Below are positions 57,045-64,000 of a DNA stretch of 64,000 nt, one piece after another; the first letter of the stretch is position 1, and every line of letters starts with the position of its first letter. The notes under the pieces are model-generated. The model saw only the letters and a list, made by a program, of their open reading frames with translations, made no database searches and had not been told where the DNA came from. This DNA comes from Halobacillus shinanisalinarum. Lineage in GTDB: Bacteria > Bacillota > Bacilli > Bacillales > Halobacillaceae. The stretch covers positions 3,019,501-3,083,500 of the forward strand of contig NZ_CP095074.1 in assembly GCF_022919835.1 (NCBI RefSeq), written 5' to 3'. A program made the translations under genes and the position numbers.

Positions 57045-58361
57045 TTGGAAAAAACAATTCCGGAATCAATGATTCGATTGATCAATGAAGTAAAGGATAG
57101 ATTTGCAAATGATGAAAAACTCGGTGAAATGTTTGAAAAAGGTTTTATGAATACGCTAAAGACAACAGTCGAACGCAAGGATGACGGTACAACTTTTGTC
57201 ATCACGGGTGATATCCCGGCGATGTGGTTAAGGGATTCAGCTGCACAAGTTCGCCCGTATTTGATATTGGCAGTTCATGATAAGGAAGTGGCAGATATAG
57301 TTGAAGGTGTAGTAAAAAGACAATTTCAATATATTGTTCATGACCCGTATGCAAATGCATTTAATAAAGAGGAGAACGGAAACGGACATCATGCTGATAA
57401 TACAGAAATGACCCCGCTTATTTGGGAGCGTAAATATGAAGTCGACTCTCTATGCTATCCGATCCAATTAGCATACTTATTTTGGAAAGCAACAGGTCGG
57501 GTCTCCCACTTCAATCAAACATTTATAAATGCAGCAAAAAAAATCATACAAACATGGAAAATTGAGCAGGAGCATGAAAAACGTTCTTCTTACCGATTTC
57601 ATAGGGAAAACGCTCCTAATGCTTCTGACACATTGACACGAAATGGTAAAGGAAGCTTAACAGCTAAAACAGGTATGACATGGTCCGGGTTTCGACCGAG
57701 TGATGATGCTTGTAAGTATGGTTATTTAATTCCTTCAAATATGTTTGCTGTTGTTGTGTTAAGATATTTGTCTGAAATCGCGGAAAGTGTTCTGGACGAC
57801 CGTGAAATGAAAGATAAGTCCGATCTATTGGCCACGGAAATAAATGCAGGGATCGAAGCCCATGGAAAGGTCGAACATCCTGAATTCGGAACGATCTATG
57901 CTTACGAAACAGATGGATTTGGAAACCACAATTTGATAGATGATGCCAATGTTCCTAGTTTATTATCAGTTCCTTACTTAGGATATTGTAAGACAGACGA
58001 CCTTGTTTATCAAAATACACGCCGATTTATTTTGAGTAGGGAAAATCCTTATTACTACGAAGGGAAAGTCGCAAGAGGGATTGGGAGTCCGCATACACCA
58101 GAAAGGTTCATCTGGCATATCGCACTTGCGATTCAAGGGTTAACAACCAATGACCAAGTTGAAAGCAAAGAGATCCTGGAATTGTTAAAATCGACGGATG
58201 CAAATACTTATTTAATGCATGAAGGCTTTGACGTTGACGACCCTAGCAATTTTACAAGGCCATGGTTTTCCTGGGCTAATTCCATGTTCAGTGAATTTCT
58301 GTTAAGTACATGCGGTTATTATGTTCCGGGGAGCCCAGGGTTTGCGGAGTCGGGGAAATAG
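57045..58361 (+). CDS. GH125 exo-alpha-1,6-mannosidase
   Basis: A 438-residue (alpha/alpha)6-barrel enzyme. Conserved GH125 blocks are TFVITGDIPAMWLRDSAAQV, YANAFNKEENGNGHHADNTE, WSGFRPSDDACKYGYLIPSN, MFAVVVLRYL and FSWANSMFSEF. It removes alpha-1,6-mannose from N-glycan fragments. TTG start 11 bases after the GH38 stop, with AGGGGTGA upstream. No signal peptide. Confidence 0.92.
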   Translation: MEKTIPESMIRLINEVKDRFANDEKLGEMFEKGFMNTLKTTVERKDDGTTFVITGDIPAMWLRDSAAQVRPYLILAVHDKEVADIVEGVVKRQFQYIVHDPYANAFNKEENGNGHHADNTEMTPLIWERKYEVDSLCYPIQLAYLFWKATGRVSHFNQTFINAAKKIIQTWKIEQEHEKRSSYRFHRENAPNASDTLTRNGKGSLTAKTGMTWSGFRPSDDACKYGYLIPSNMFAVVVLRYLSEIAESVLDDREMKDKSDLLATEINAGIEAHGKVEHPEFGTIYAYETDGFGNHNLIDDANVPSLLSVPYLGYCKTDDLVYQNTRRFILSRENPYYYEGKVARGIGSPHTPERFIWHIALAIQGLTTNDQVESKEILELLKSTDANTYLMHEGFDVDDPSNFTRPWFSWANSMFSEFLLSTCGYYVPGSPGFAESGK

Positions 58362-58665
58362 AAATCGGGAAGAGACTTGAAGTTATGTTTATTTCGATTG
58401 AATCGTTATCAATAGAGGGGAAAATATGACTTTCCTTTAGTTAGGCAAATGCAGTTCTATTTTATGAAAAGTAAATAGAAATATACCACTAATAAATAAA
58501 TTTAGAATTTTTTCTTCTAGGGATCTGTGGTGATTGAAAGGTCAATTAACCTATCAAAAGTGCTCGTAACTGTGGAACTGTTTCAGAAATAATAAAAGGC
58601 TAACATAGAAGAATTGGTCGGGTTCTTGGTTACAGATAAAAAGCACACAGAAGAAGGTGATAAAA
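58362..58665. other. Intergenic region before the ROK kinase with possible decayed coding sequence
   Basis: A cre-like palindrome ATTGAATCGTTATCAAT lies at 58396-58412 (imperfect consensus). Around 58,530-58,660 broken frames (LSKVLVTVELFQK, LVGFLVTDKKHTEEGD) loosely recall a ROK-repressor helix-turn-helix; this is weak. Confidence 0.3.
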
Positions 58666-59595
58666 GTGAATTATGTCGTAGGTATTGACATCGGTGGAAC
58701 GAAAATAGCTGTAGGAATTGTAGATGAAGAAGGTAACCTGTACGATAACAAAATTTTTTCAAATGATGCGCAATCTCCGGTGGAAACAAAGTTGGAGCAT
58801 CTGTATTCGATGGTCCACGGATTAATTAATCAAACGATGTTTTCCAGAGACCGGTTACTGGGTATAGGCGTAGGGGCTCCAGGCCCGTTAAATGCAAAAA
58901 ACGGGGTGATTACATGTCCACCTAACTTACCCAACTGGGAAAATACTTATATTGTTGATTTATTACAAGAGGAATTTCAAGTTCCTGTAGTGCTTGAAAA
59001 TGACGCAAACGCTGCTACTTTAGCAGAAAAATGGATTGGTGCTGCGCAGGAAAATAATCACTTTGTCTATATGACAATTAGTACCGGAATCGGTTCAGGT
59101 CTTTATGTCGATGGTAATCTTGTTTCCGGTTCACGCGGAAATGCCGGGGACATCGGTCATATGGTGATTGATCCCTCTTACGGTCCCTGTACTTGTGGCC
59201 AAGATGGTTGCTTCGAATCGATTGCTTCAGGTACTGCAATTGCTAGGCTTGGATCCACTTTAATTGGCGAAAGTTTAACAACAAAGCAAATTTTTGACCT
59301 TTATTATCAAGGAAATGAGTCAATCACATTATTTATAAATGATGTTTTCACAAAAATTGGGTCAGGTTGCGTTACACTTATTAATACCTTTGATCCGGAA
59401 AAAATTATCATTGGAGGTGGTGTTTCAAAAGTTGGAAACTGCCTCTTTGAGGAAGTGCAAGACTATGTTAGTAATTATGCTCTTAATCCTGAAGGAAGAA
59501 AAACTGAAATTGTCCCGTCAGGTTTAAAACAAAATTCCGGAGTGATCGGAGCTGCGGCTTTGTTTTTCCAAAAATGGATGACTGTTGAGAATTGA
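58666..59595 (+). CDS. ROK-family sugar kinase
   Basis: A 309-residue kinase (GTG start, AAGGTGAT upstream). ATP-binding VGIDIGGTKIAVGIVD (phosphate 1), VLENDANAATLAEKW with the catalytic Asp, TISTGIGSGLYVDG, and the ROK zinc motif C175-T-C177-GQDG-C182 after GHMVID are present. It resembles glucokinase/mannokinase enzymes. At the end of the N-glycan operon it would phosphorylate free mannose or a related hexose; substrate is inferred. Confidence 0.85.
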   Translation: MNYVVGIDIGGTKIAVGIVDEEGNLYDNKIFSNDAQSPVETKLEHLYSMVHGLINQTMFSRDRLLGIGVGAPGPLNAKNGVITCPPNLPNWENTYIVDLLQEEFQVPVVLENDANAATLAEKWIGAAQENNHFVYMTISTGIGSGLYVDGNLVSGSRGNAGDIGHMVIDPSYGPCTCGQDGCFESIASGTAIARLGSTLIGESLTTKQIFDLYYQGNESITLFINDVFTKIGSGCVTLINTFDPEKIIIGGGVSKVGNCLFEEVQDYVSNYALNPEGRKTEIVPSGLKQNSGVIGAAALFFQKWMTVEN

Positions 59596-60058
59596 TGGTA
59601 TTGTATGGATGAAAATCGTTACCAATTACAAAAGCGAGCAAGAGTAATAGACTAAATTCCTTATACGTACACTCCATCGATGTAAATATAACTTTTCAAA
59701 AAAATCCCTCCTAAACTTTTAGTATGCTACATTTAGGTCGAATGGTTACGTAACCAACCAGGGGACTAAGCCAATAATATTCTGAATCTTAGGTGGTGTG
59801 CAAGGCTACATTATGACTGGAGCTTAACTGGATAATATTTATATATATTGGCAAATTATATAATTAATATGTACCCTCAGATTTTTAAGATAGCGATTAT
59901 ATAAGCGTTTTAATCCCAAATATAACTTATTTATTCCACTAAAAGAATGGGTGGCATGATATTAATTAGTCTGTACTAAGTCGTATTACTTAGTACAGAC
60001 TTTTTTTATTAAAATAGGTCAGATAGCGTGATTTTTATTCTTGTAGTAGTCAGCATAA
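59596..60058. other. Intergenic region with terminator-like hairpin
   Basis: Contains a perfect hairpin at 59968-60007 (separate entry) and AAAAGAATGGGTGGCATGAT at 59941-59960, which recurs as TAAAGAATGGGCGGCATGAT at 61632-61651. No gene was recognised. Confidence 0.4.
59968..60007 (+). terminator. Intrinsic terminator after the ROK kinase region
   Basis: AGTCTGTACTAAG (59968-59980) and CTTAGTACAGACT (59989-60001), perfect 13-bp stem, followed by TTTTTT. Confidence 0.9.
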
Positions 60059-60073
60059 TTGGGACTATACTCG

Positions 60074-60442
60074 ATGGTCGGTATATCATACGAAACTATG
60101 TTAAAGAAAGGCGATGAATTTGTAGATAAGGTTTTAGCAGTGAGCAGTGGGGGTGCAAATTTTAACGGTGAAAACATATCCGGGGCAGTAACGGATCTAT
60201 TGGTTTCTGGAATTCATCTACAGGATAAAAATTATAGCTATACTATAAAGCAACTCAATGCATATAAAGAGTCGATACTTGGGGGATGGAATAGTAAATT
60301 ACTGATCCATATTAAAACTCAAGGTAAGGACGGGAAGATGGAAAAAGAACATAAAGCTCTCATTTTTATTTCTTGGGACAGAATGTTTTTTGATATTAAT
60401 ATGGATTATGACCGGTTAAAAATTATACAGACAAATGAGTAA
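60074..60442 (+). CDS. Hypothetical protein (partial or immunity-like)
   Basis: A 122-residue ORF from ATG at 60074 (MVGISYETMLKKGDEF); no ribosome site is visible and the frame is open to a TTG at 60059. The protein is soluble and mixed alpha/beta with a charged C-terminus (LIHIKTQGKDGKMEKEHKAL, FISWDRMFFDINMDYDRL). No family was recognised. A short acidic, lone gene in such a patchwork could be an immunity protein or a 3' gene fragment. Function unknown. Confidence 0.45.
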   Translation: MVGISYETMLKKGDEFVDKVLAVSSGGANFNGENISGAVTDLLVSGIHLQDKNYSYTIKQLNAYKESILGGWNSKLLIHIKTQGKDGKMEKEHKALIFISWDRMFFDINMDYDRLKIIQTNE

Positions 60443-60682
60443 ACTTATATATGCTGAGTCTTTATTAAAGAATAACAGCTAATAAAGCTTGGCACTCATT
60501 TTTAGATAATTTATCTTGGCATCGAGTCTTACACATAAGGACGCAAATCTGGAATAAGACTTGCATTCTTTCTTTGTGCTCCAGATATTAGTAATAAAAT
60601 GGTAGCTTATTATAAGCCCTATCGTTCATTGATTATATCAATTAATATATAATATATACATCGTGAGTAAGGATGGGTTATT

Positions 60683-61030
60683 TTGAAAAATCTAATTTTA
60701 TTTTTTCTTTTACATATTTTATTTCTTTCAGGATGTAGTAGTGAAAATTATATTATATTTGAAGGAGAAAGTAATAATTGGGAAGGTAAACTTCAACTAG
60801 TTAATGATGAAACCGATGTAACAGGTAAATACTCTTTTAGACTGACTAATTGTAAAATAGATGAAGTAGATAACTTGACTATAAACATTAATGATGGCCA
60901 AACTATATTGAAACAAGACCAAGCATCTACTAAGAAGGCCATTGAAACTACTACTCAATGCTCTGGTTGTGCTACATTCGATGAAGGTTCTACCATACCT
61001 GTTACAATCTCCTGGAATAATAAAGAGTAA
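60683..61030 (+). CDS. Small lipoprotein, hypothetical
   Basis: A 115-residue lipoprotein: hydrophobic start, lipobox LSGC with C18, then a beta-rich domain (WEGKLQLVNDETDVTGKYSF and TTTQCSGCATFDEG). TTG start with AAGGATGGG upstream. A hairpin follows. Beta-sandwich lipoproteins of this size are common in Bacillaceae; function is not known. Confidence 0.6.
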   Translation: MKNLILFFLLHILFLSGCSSENYIIFEGESNNWEGKLQLVNDETDVTGKYSFRLTNCKIDEVDNLTININDGQTILKQDQASTKKAIETTTQCSGCATFDEGSTIPVTISWNNKE

Positions 61031-61078
61031 AGTTTCAAATTAACTAAAGAATAGTAGAATAAGACAATTTATCTCTAT

Positions 61079-61123
61079 CTCCCCTGAGGGTCGTTAACAT
61101 AGACACATCTCGGGGAGTTTTTA
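61079..61123 (+). terminator. Hairpin after the small lipoprotein gene
   Basis: CTCCCCTGAG pairs with CTCGGGGAG with one bulge across a ~24-base loop, then TTTTT. Confidence 0.5.
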
Positions 61124-61168
61124 ACTGATAAGCCCCCTAAAAACTTTTTGCATATATGGAGCATTCCT

Positions 61169-61291
61169 ATGAGCTTTGACCAACTATTTAAATGGTTTGT
61201 AATGTTATCTTTAGTTATATTAACAGGTATTTCAATATTTATAGCTGTTAGCTTAAGTGACTTAATTGAGGAAATATTAATCAAAGGATAA
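61169..61291 (+). CDS. Small membrane protein, 40 residues
   Basis: ATG at 61169 has TGGAG 7 bases upstream. The peptide starts MSFDQLFKWF, has one hydrophobic segment (VMLSLVILTGISIFIAV) and ends DLIEEILIKG. No family recognised. Support is the ribosome site and the transmembrane segment. Confidence 0.4.
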   Translation: MSFDQLFKWFVMLSLVILTGISIFIAVSLSDLIEEILIKG

Positions 61292-61698
61292 GTATTATTA
61301 TGAATGAACTATCGAATTAACACTTGAGTAAACAAGCAGTATTATAATCTTTCTTTTAAGATTATCTTGAAATCAAGTCTTCTGTTATACCAGCTAATAT
61401 AAGCAATTCTTATTCTAAAAAGTACGTTTCAATATACACAGGTCACAATAAGTATTGTTTTCTCTAAAATAGAGAGACAGAAAGAATCACACCCATCTAT
61501 AAAATATCACATGAATATCACCAATTATTAATAGTTGAGGAAATACAGAAAAAGAAAGTCCATTAAAAAGAAAAATACCTATCCCGTTTTAAGCTGAAAT
61601 AAAGCGTCATAAAGCTCAGAAAATTCTTCTAAAGAATGGGCGGCATGATGTAAGGTCTTCCTTATCCCCCATAATGTAATAAAAATACCAAACGAAAG

Positions 61699-61733
61699 AG
61701 CTTACTTCCTGAATAAGGGAGTAAGCTTTTTTT
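61699..61733 (+). terminator. Intrinsic terminator
   Basis: AGCTTACTTCCT (61699-61710) and AGGGAGTAAGCT (61716-61727) with one wobble, loop GAATA, then TTTTTT. Confidence 0.8.
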
Positions 61734-61833
61734 CCGTGTTTGTTACAATAAAAATATTTAGAACTTTAGTGTAGTAGATTGGCGAGGGCAGGCACCGACT
61801 CACTACCTGAACTCTAAAATGAAGAATTTTTTA

Positions 61834-61866
61834 AGGTGCTTCTCAGCTAGAAGAAGCACCTTTTTT
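61834..61866 (+). terminator. Intrinsic terminator (possible sRNA end)
   Basis: AGGTGCTTCT (61834-61843) and AGAAGCACCT (61852-61861), loop CAGCTAGA, then TTTTTT. No ORF lies upstream. Confidence 0.75.
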
Positions 61867-62043
61867 ATATTATATAAAAACTTACAATGTTTAATCATTT
61901 TGAAGTTATTACGATTCAGCCAGAGCATTGGATCTCAGTGCTATTTATTTTAAGAAGGAATGGAGAAGGTATGAGTTTAGTCATTTTCCCTGAAGCGTCG
62001 ATAATTTAAAATCGGAAAACTTATCATTGTACAGAACACATCT

Positions 62044-62057
62044 ATGAAAGCGTTTTA
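62044..62057 (+). promoter_or_regulatory. cre-like box upstream of the RraA-like gene
   Basis: TGAAAGCGTTTTAA matches TGNAANCGNTNNCA except the C near the end. It lies about 105 bases before the gene. Confidence 0.4.
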
Positions 62058-62161
62058 AAAAAGTGTTTACAAAACGCAATTTACCGTGCTAGTATAAATG
62101 TAATAATTATTACACTATTCAGATATGTAATAATATTTATTACTTTTAAGGGGGTTAGGTA

Positions 62162-62830
62162 ATGGAAAATGCTCCACTTTTGTCTGATGCAGTAATGGAA
62201 CGAGTGAAAAAATTGAATACGACGCTTCTCGCTGATGCGATGGAGGGTAATGGATCGATGAACTTTAATATTAAACCAGTATCCGATGATATAATGGTCG
62301 CTGGTACGGCGTTGACTGTAGATCTCCGACCGGGAGATAATCTGTTTTTACATCAGGCCATTTACATGGGTTCGAAAGGATATGTATTAGTGGTAGATGG
62401 CAAAGGTCACACGGAGAATGCTTACTTAGGAGATTTAATGGCCAGCGCAGCAAAAGCTATGGGTATTGAAGGTATTGTGGTTAATGGTTTGGTAAGGGAT
62501 AAAAATGAGTTGAAAAAAATGAATTTTCCTATTTTTTCGAGAGGGTATATCTCAAATGGCCCTTATAAAGATGGCCCCGGAAAAATAAATGTAGTTATTT
62601 CTTGTGGAAATACAACCGTTCATCCTGGTGATTTGATCGTGGGGGATGCGAATGGAGTGGTTGTAGTTCCTAGGGAGAAAATAAACGATGTGCTTGATAG
62701 GGGTGAGAAAAAATTAGTATATGAACAAAATCGTATTGAAAAGATAGATGCTTTTCAACTAGGAAAACATGATATTTTAGACATCGCTCCAAGTTGGCTT
62801 GAAGGTGAAATGGCAAAATACAAAGATTAA
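62162..62830 (+). CDS. RraA/HMG-CHA aldolase-like protein
   Basis: A 222-residue RraA-superfamily protein. Core blocks are LLADAMEGNGSMNFNIKPV, VAGTALTVDLRPGDN, GIVVNGLVRDKNELKKMNFP (with the conserved Arg-Asp of the active or metal site) and VHPGDLIVGDANGVVVVPRE. Catalytic members are metal-dependent aldolases or decarboxylases of 4-hydroxy-2-oxo acids. Beside a hydroxyacid dehydrogenase and a tricarboxylate binding protein, a catabolic aldolase is more likely than the RNase-E inhibitor role. AAGGGGG ribosome site. Confidence 0.8.
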   Translation: MENAPLLSDAVMERVKKLNTTLLADAMEGNGSMNFNIKPVSDDIMVAGTALTVDLRPGDNLFLHQAIYMGSKGYVLVVDGKGHTENAYLGDLMASAAKAMGIEGIVVNGLVRDKNELKKMNFPIFSRGYISNGPYKDGPGKINVVISCGNTTVHPGDLIVGDANGVVVVPREKINDVLDRGEKKLVYEQNRIEKIDAFQLGKHDILDIAPSWLEGEMAKYKD

Positions 62831-62887
62831 TTGAGTTGGAGTGAATAACGATTTGGGATTATTTTTTGCTAATTATTGAATATTGAT

Positions 62888-62901
62888 TGTAAGCGCATTC
62901 A
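62888..62901 (+). promoter_or_regulatory. cre-like box before the dehydrogenase gene
   Basis: TGTAAGCGCATTCA matches TGNAANCGNTNNCA with one mismatch, 48 bases before the dehydrogenase start. Confidence 0.35.
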
Positions 62902-62948
62902 CTGATGAGTATAAAATAATGGCTAAAGTTTGGATAGGAGTTATTGAA

Positions 62949-63848
62949 ATGAAAATAGGGTTTATTGGGTTTGGAGAAGTAAGTTATGAAATGTCGAAAG
63001 GTTTTAAGGAAGCCGGAGTAAAAGACATATGTGCTTTTGATCCACTTTATGAAGAAAGTAGTGTGCAAGAAAGAGCAAGTCGATCAAACGTTTCATTATT
63101 CGCAGATCCTGAGGAAGTTGCAGCACGAGAATTAGATGTTTTGATTGTCGCTGTTCCTGCCCAGTATGCATATTCAGCGTGGGAACAAATCGTTGACCAT
63201 TTTAAGAAAGAAACAGTTTATGTTGATGTCTCGACAGCCGGAGCCTCCGTTAAAAACGACATTCACCAGAAATTAATGAAGGAAAATTACTGCCTAGTAG
63301 ACGCAGCGTTAATGGGTCCCCTCCCTGTGCACCAGCATAGAGTTCCTATTATTGCTAGTGGGGATGGTACAGACAAGTTTATAAAGATCATGAAGCCCTA
63401 TCAAATGGATATCGAAAAAATAAGCACTAGAGCAGGGGACGCGACAAATATCAAATTCATACGAAGCATTTACACTAAAGGTCTATCTATGCTTCTACTG
63501 GAAGTTATTCAATTATCAAATAAATTGGATTTGGAAGATACTATTATTAATTCATTGGCACGGACTATGGATGAAAAACCTTTCGTGGAAATCATGAACC
63601 GCCTAATCACGGGGAGCGCTATTCATTCTGAAAGGCGTCAAGTGGAGATGGAAAACGTAATTTCATTTATTGAAGAAAATGGTGAACTGCCGATTATGGC
63701 AAAAGCAACCAAAGATAAATTGGCACAACTTACTGCATATGGACTAAAAGAAAAATTCAATAATGAGACGCCTGAGAACTGGAAATTAGTTGTAAACAAA
63801 CTATTATCTATGGAAAGAGGGGAAAAAAATAATGAGATTGTTAAATAA
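62949..63848 (+). CDS. NAD-binding 3-hydroxyacid dehydrogenase-like protein (DUF1932 C-terminus)
   Basis: A 299-residue protein. N-terminal Rossmann motif KIGFIGFGEVSYEMSKGFKE, then LDVLIVAVPAQYA, VDVSTAGASVKNDIHQ and DAALMGPLPVHQHRVPII, with a helical C-terminal domain (FIRSIYTKGLSMLLLEVIQL) typical of DUF1932. It resembles 6-phosphogluconate/3-hydroxyisobutyrate and threonate dehydrogenases. Start at 62949 is set by TAGGAG 9 bases upstream; the longer frame from 62883 lacks a site. It overlaps the next gene, so the cluster is an operon. Confidence 0.78.
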   Translation: MKIGFIGFGEVSYEMSKGFKEAGVKDICAFDPLYEESSVQERASRSNVSLFADPEEVAARELDVLIVAVPAQYAYSAWEQIVDHFKKETVYVDVSTAGASVKNDIHQKLMKENYCLVDAALMGPLPVHQHRVPIIASGDGTDKFIKIMKPYQMDIEKISTRAGDATNIKFIRSIYTKGLSMLLLEVIQLSNKLDLEDTIINSLARTMDEKPFVEIMNRLITGSAIHSERRQVEMENVISFIEENGELPIMAKATKDKLAQLTAYGLKEKFNNETPENWKLVVNKLLSMERGEKNNEIVK

Positions 63849-64000
63849 AACAGGGTTTCTTGGGATGATGGTAGCTTTGCTTATTACTTTAAGTGCTTGT
63901 GGAAATAGCTCTTCAGCAGGGGGAGAGGGAGATGGCAGTAATTATCCAGAAAAAGAGATTAAAATAGTTGTTCCCTTTGCCGCTGGTGGAGCTGCTACAA
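63832..64000 (+). CDS. Tripartite tricarboxylate transporter binding protein TctC (5' part, cut by window edge)
   Basis: Start with GAGGGGA upstream. It begins MRLLNKTGFL..., a lipoprotein signal with lipobox LSAC (C23), followed after a Ser/Gly-rich linker by YPEKEIKIVVPFAAGGAAT. The PFAAGG motif is the N-terminal signature of TctC/BUG-family receptors. It overlaps the dehydrogenase end by 17 bases. The rest of the gene and the tctB/tctA permeases should follow outside the window. Confidence 0.8.
   Translation, partial: MRLLNKTGFLGMMVALLITLSACGNSSSAGGEGDGSNYPEKEIKIVVPFAAGGAAT

Larger units (their letters stand above)
61292..62043. other. Intergenic region with terminators and a candidate small RNA
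   Basis: No gene was recognised. Two good hairpins end transcripts here (61699-61733 and 61834-61866). The 61740-61866 interval could encode a small RNA ending at the second hairpin; a clear promoter was not found. Confidence 0.35.

Noticed and set aside
59901-59914. TATAAGCGTTTTAA as a cre box
   Set aside because: Two mismatches at defined positions and no gene close downstream.
61075-61284. 69-residue minus-strand ORF
   Set aside because: It is antisense to a better-supported small membrane ORF and starts without a ribosome site.

Overview
The window looks like a chromosomal segment of a low-GC Gram-positive bacterium of the Bacillaceae type. The signs are AT-rich DNA, strong AGGAGG-type ribosome sites, CcpA cre boxes, TPP and purine riboswitches with intrinsic terminators, lipoproteins with classical lipoboxes, a FIMAH-type C-terminal domain, and remnants of IS3, IS4, RAYT and group II intron elements. 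No rRNA, tRNA, CRISPR array or prophage was seen.

Layout, left to right. (1) 1-2840: glutarate 2-hydroxylase GlaH, a transporter remnant and a semialdehyde dehydrogenase. (2) 2990-10350: taurine dissimilation, with a YeiH-type exporter, GntR/UTRA regulator, alanine dehydrogenase, taurine-pyruvate aminotransferase, a broken LysR gene and sulfoacetaldehyde acetyltransferase. (3) 10687-15832: thiamine synthesis under two TPP riboswitches: thiC, a small Cys-rich protein gene, a decayed tenI, then thiO-thiS-thiG; a degU-like remnant follows. (4) 16550-20770: an amino-acid permease behind a perfect cre box, then two lipoproteins (COG4315 repeat and YVTN propeller). (5) 20949-27597: resolvase remnant with res-like palindromes, a GGDEF-like/winged-helix regulator, an IS3 remnant, an NhaC-type transporter, argininosuccinate lyase and a guanidino-group-modifying enzyme. 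(6) 27967-33540: a graveyard with a truncated group II intron, a glycosyltransferase/sphingomyelinase chimera, a metallophosphoesterase, RAYT, IS4 and coat-protein fragments, and a group IIC intron 5' fragment. (7) 33636-36240: a guanine-type riboswitch before two nucleoside hydrolases and a broken concentrative nucleoside transporter. (8) 36353-59595: a large high-mannose N-glycan utilisation locus. (9) 59600-64000: small hypothetical genes, then the start of a cluster with an RraA/aldolase-like protein, an NAD-dependent dehydrogenase and a TctC-type binding protein cut by the window edge.

The N-glycan locus is the most coherent system. A secreted GH85 endo-beta-N-acetylglucosaminidase would release high-mannose glycans. 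An LplB/YtcP/lipoprotein importer without its own ATPase would take them up. Two GH38 alpha-mannosidases, a GH125 exo-alpha-mannosidase, a clan GH-A hydrolase and a ROK sugar kinase would trim and phosphorylate the products. LacI and membrane-bound AraC regulators sit at a divergent promoter bearing a 13-bp inverted operator-like repeat.

Four long genes are each split by what looks like one missing base in a homopolymer (near 31,520; 39,550; 48,700; 52,220). The shared signature suggests either under-called homopolymers in the source sequence or very recent inactivation. It contrasts with the older, multiply damaged pseudogenes (lysR, tenI, degU-like, nupC-like, resolvase, transposases).
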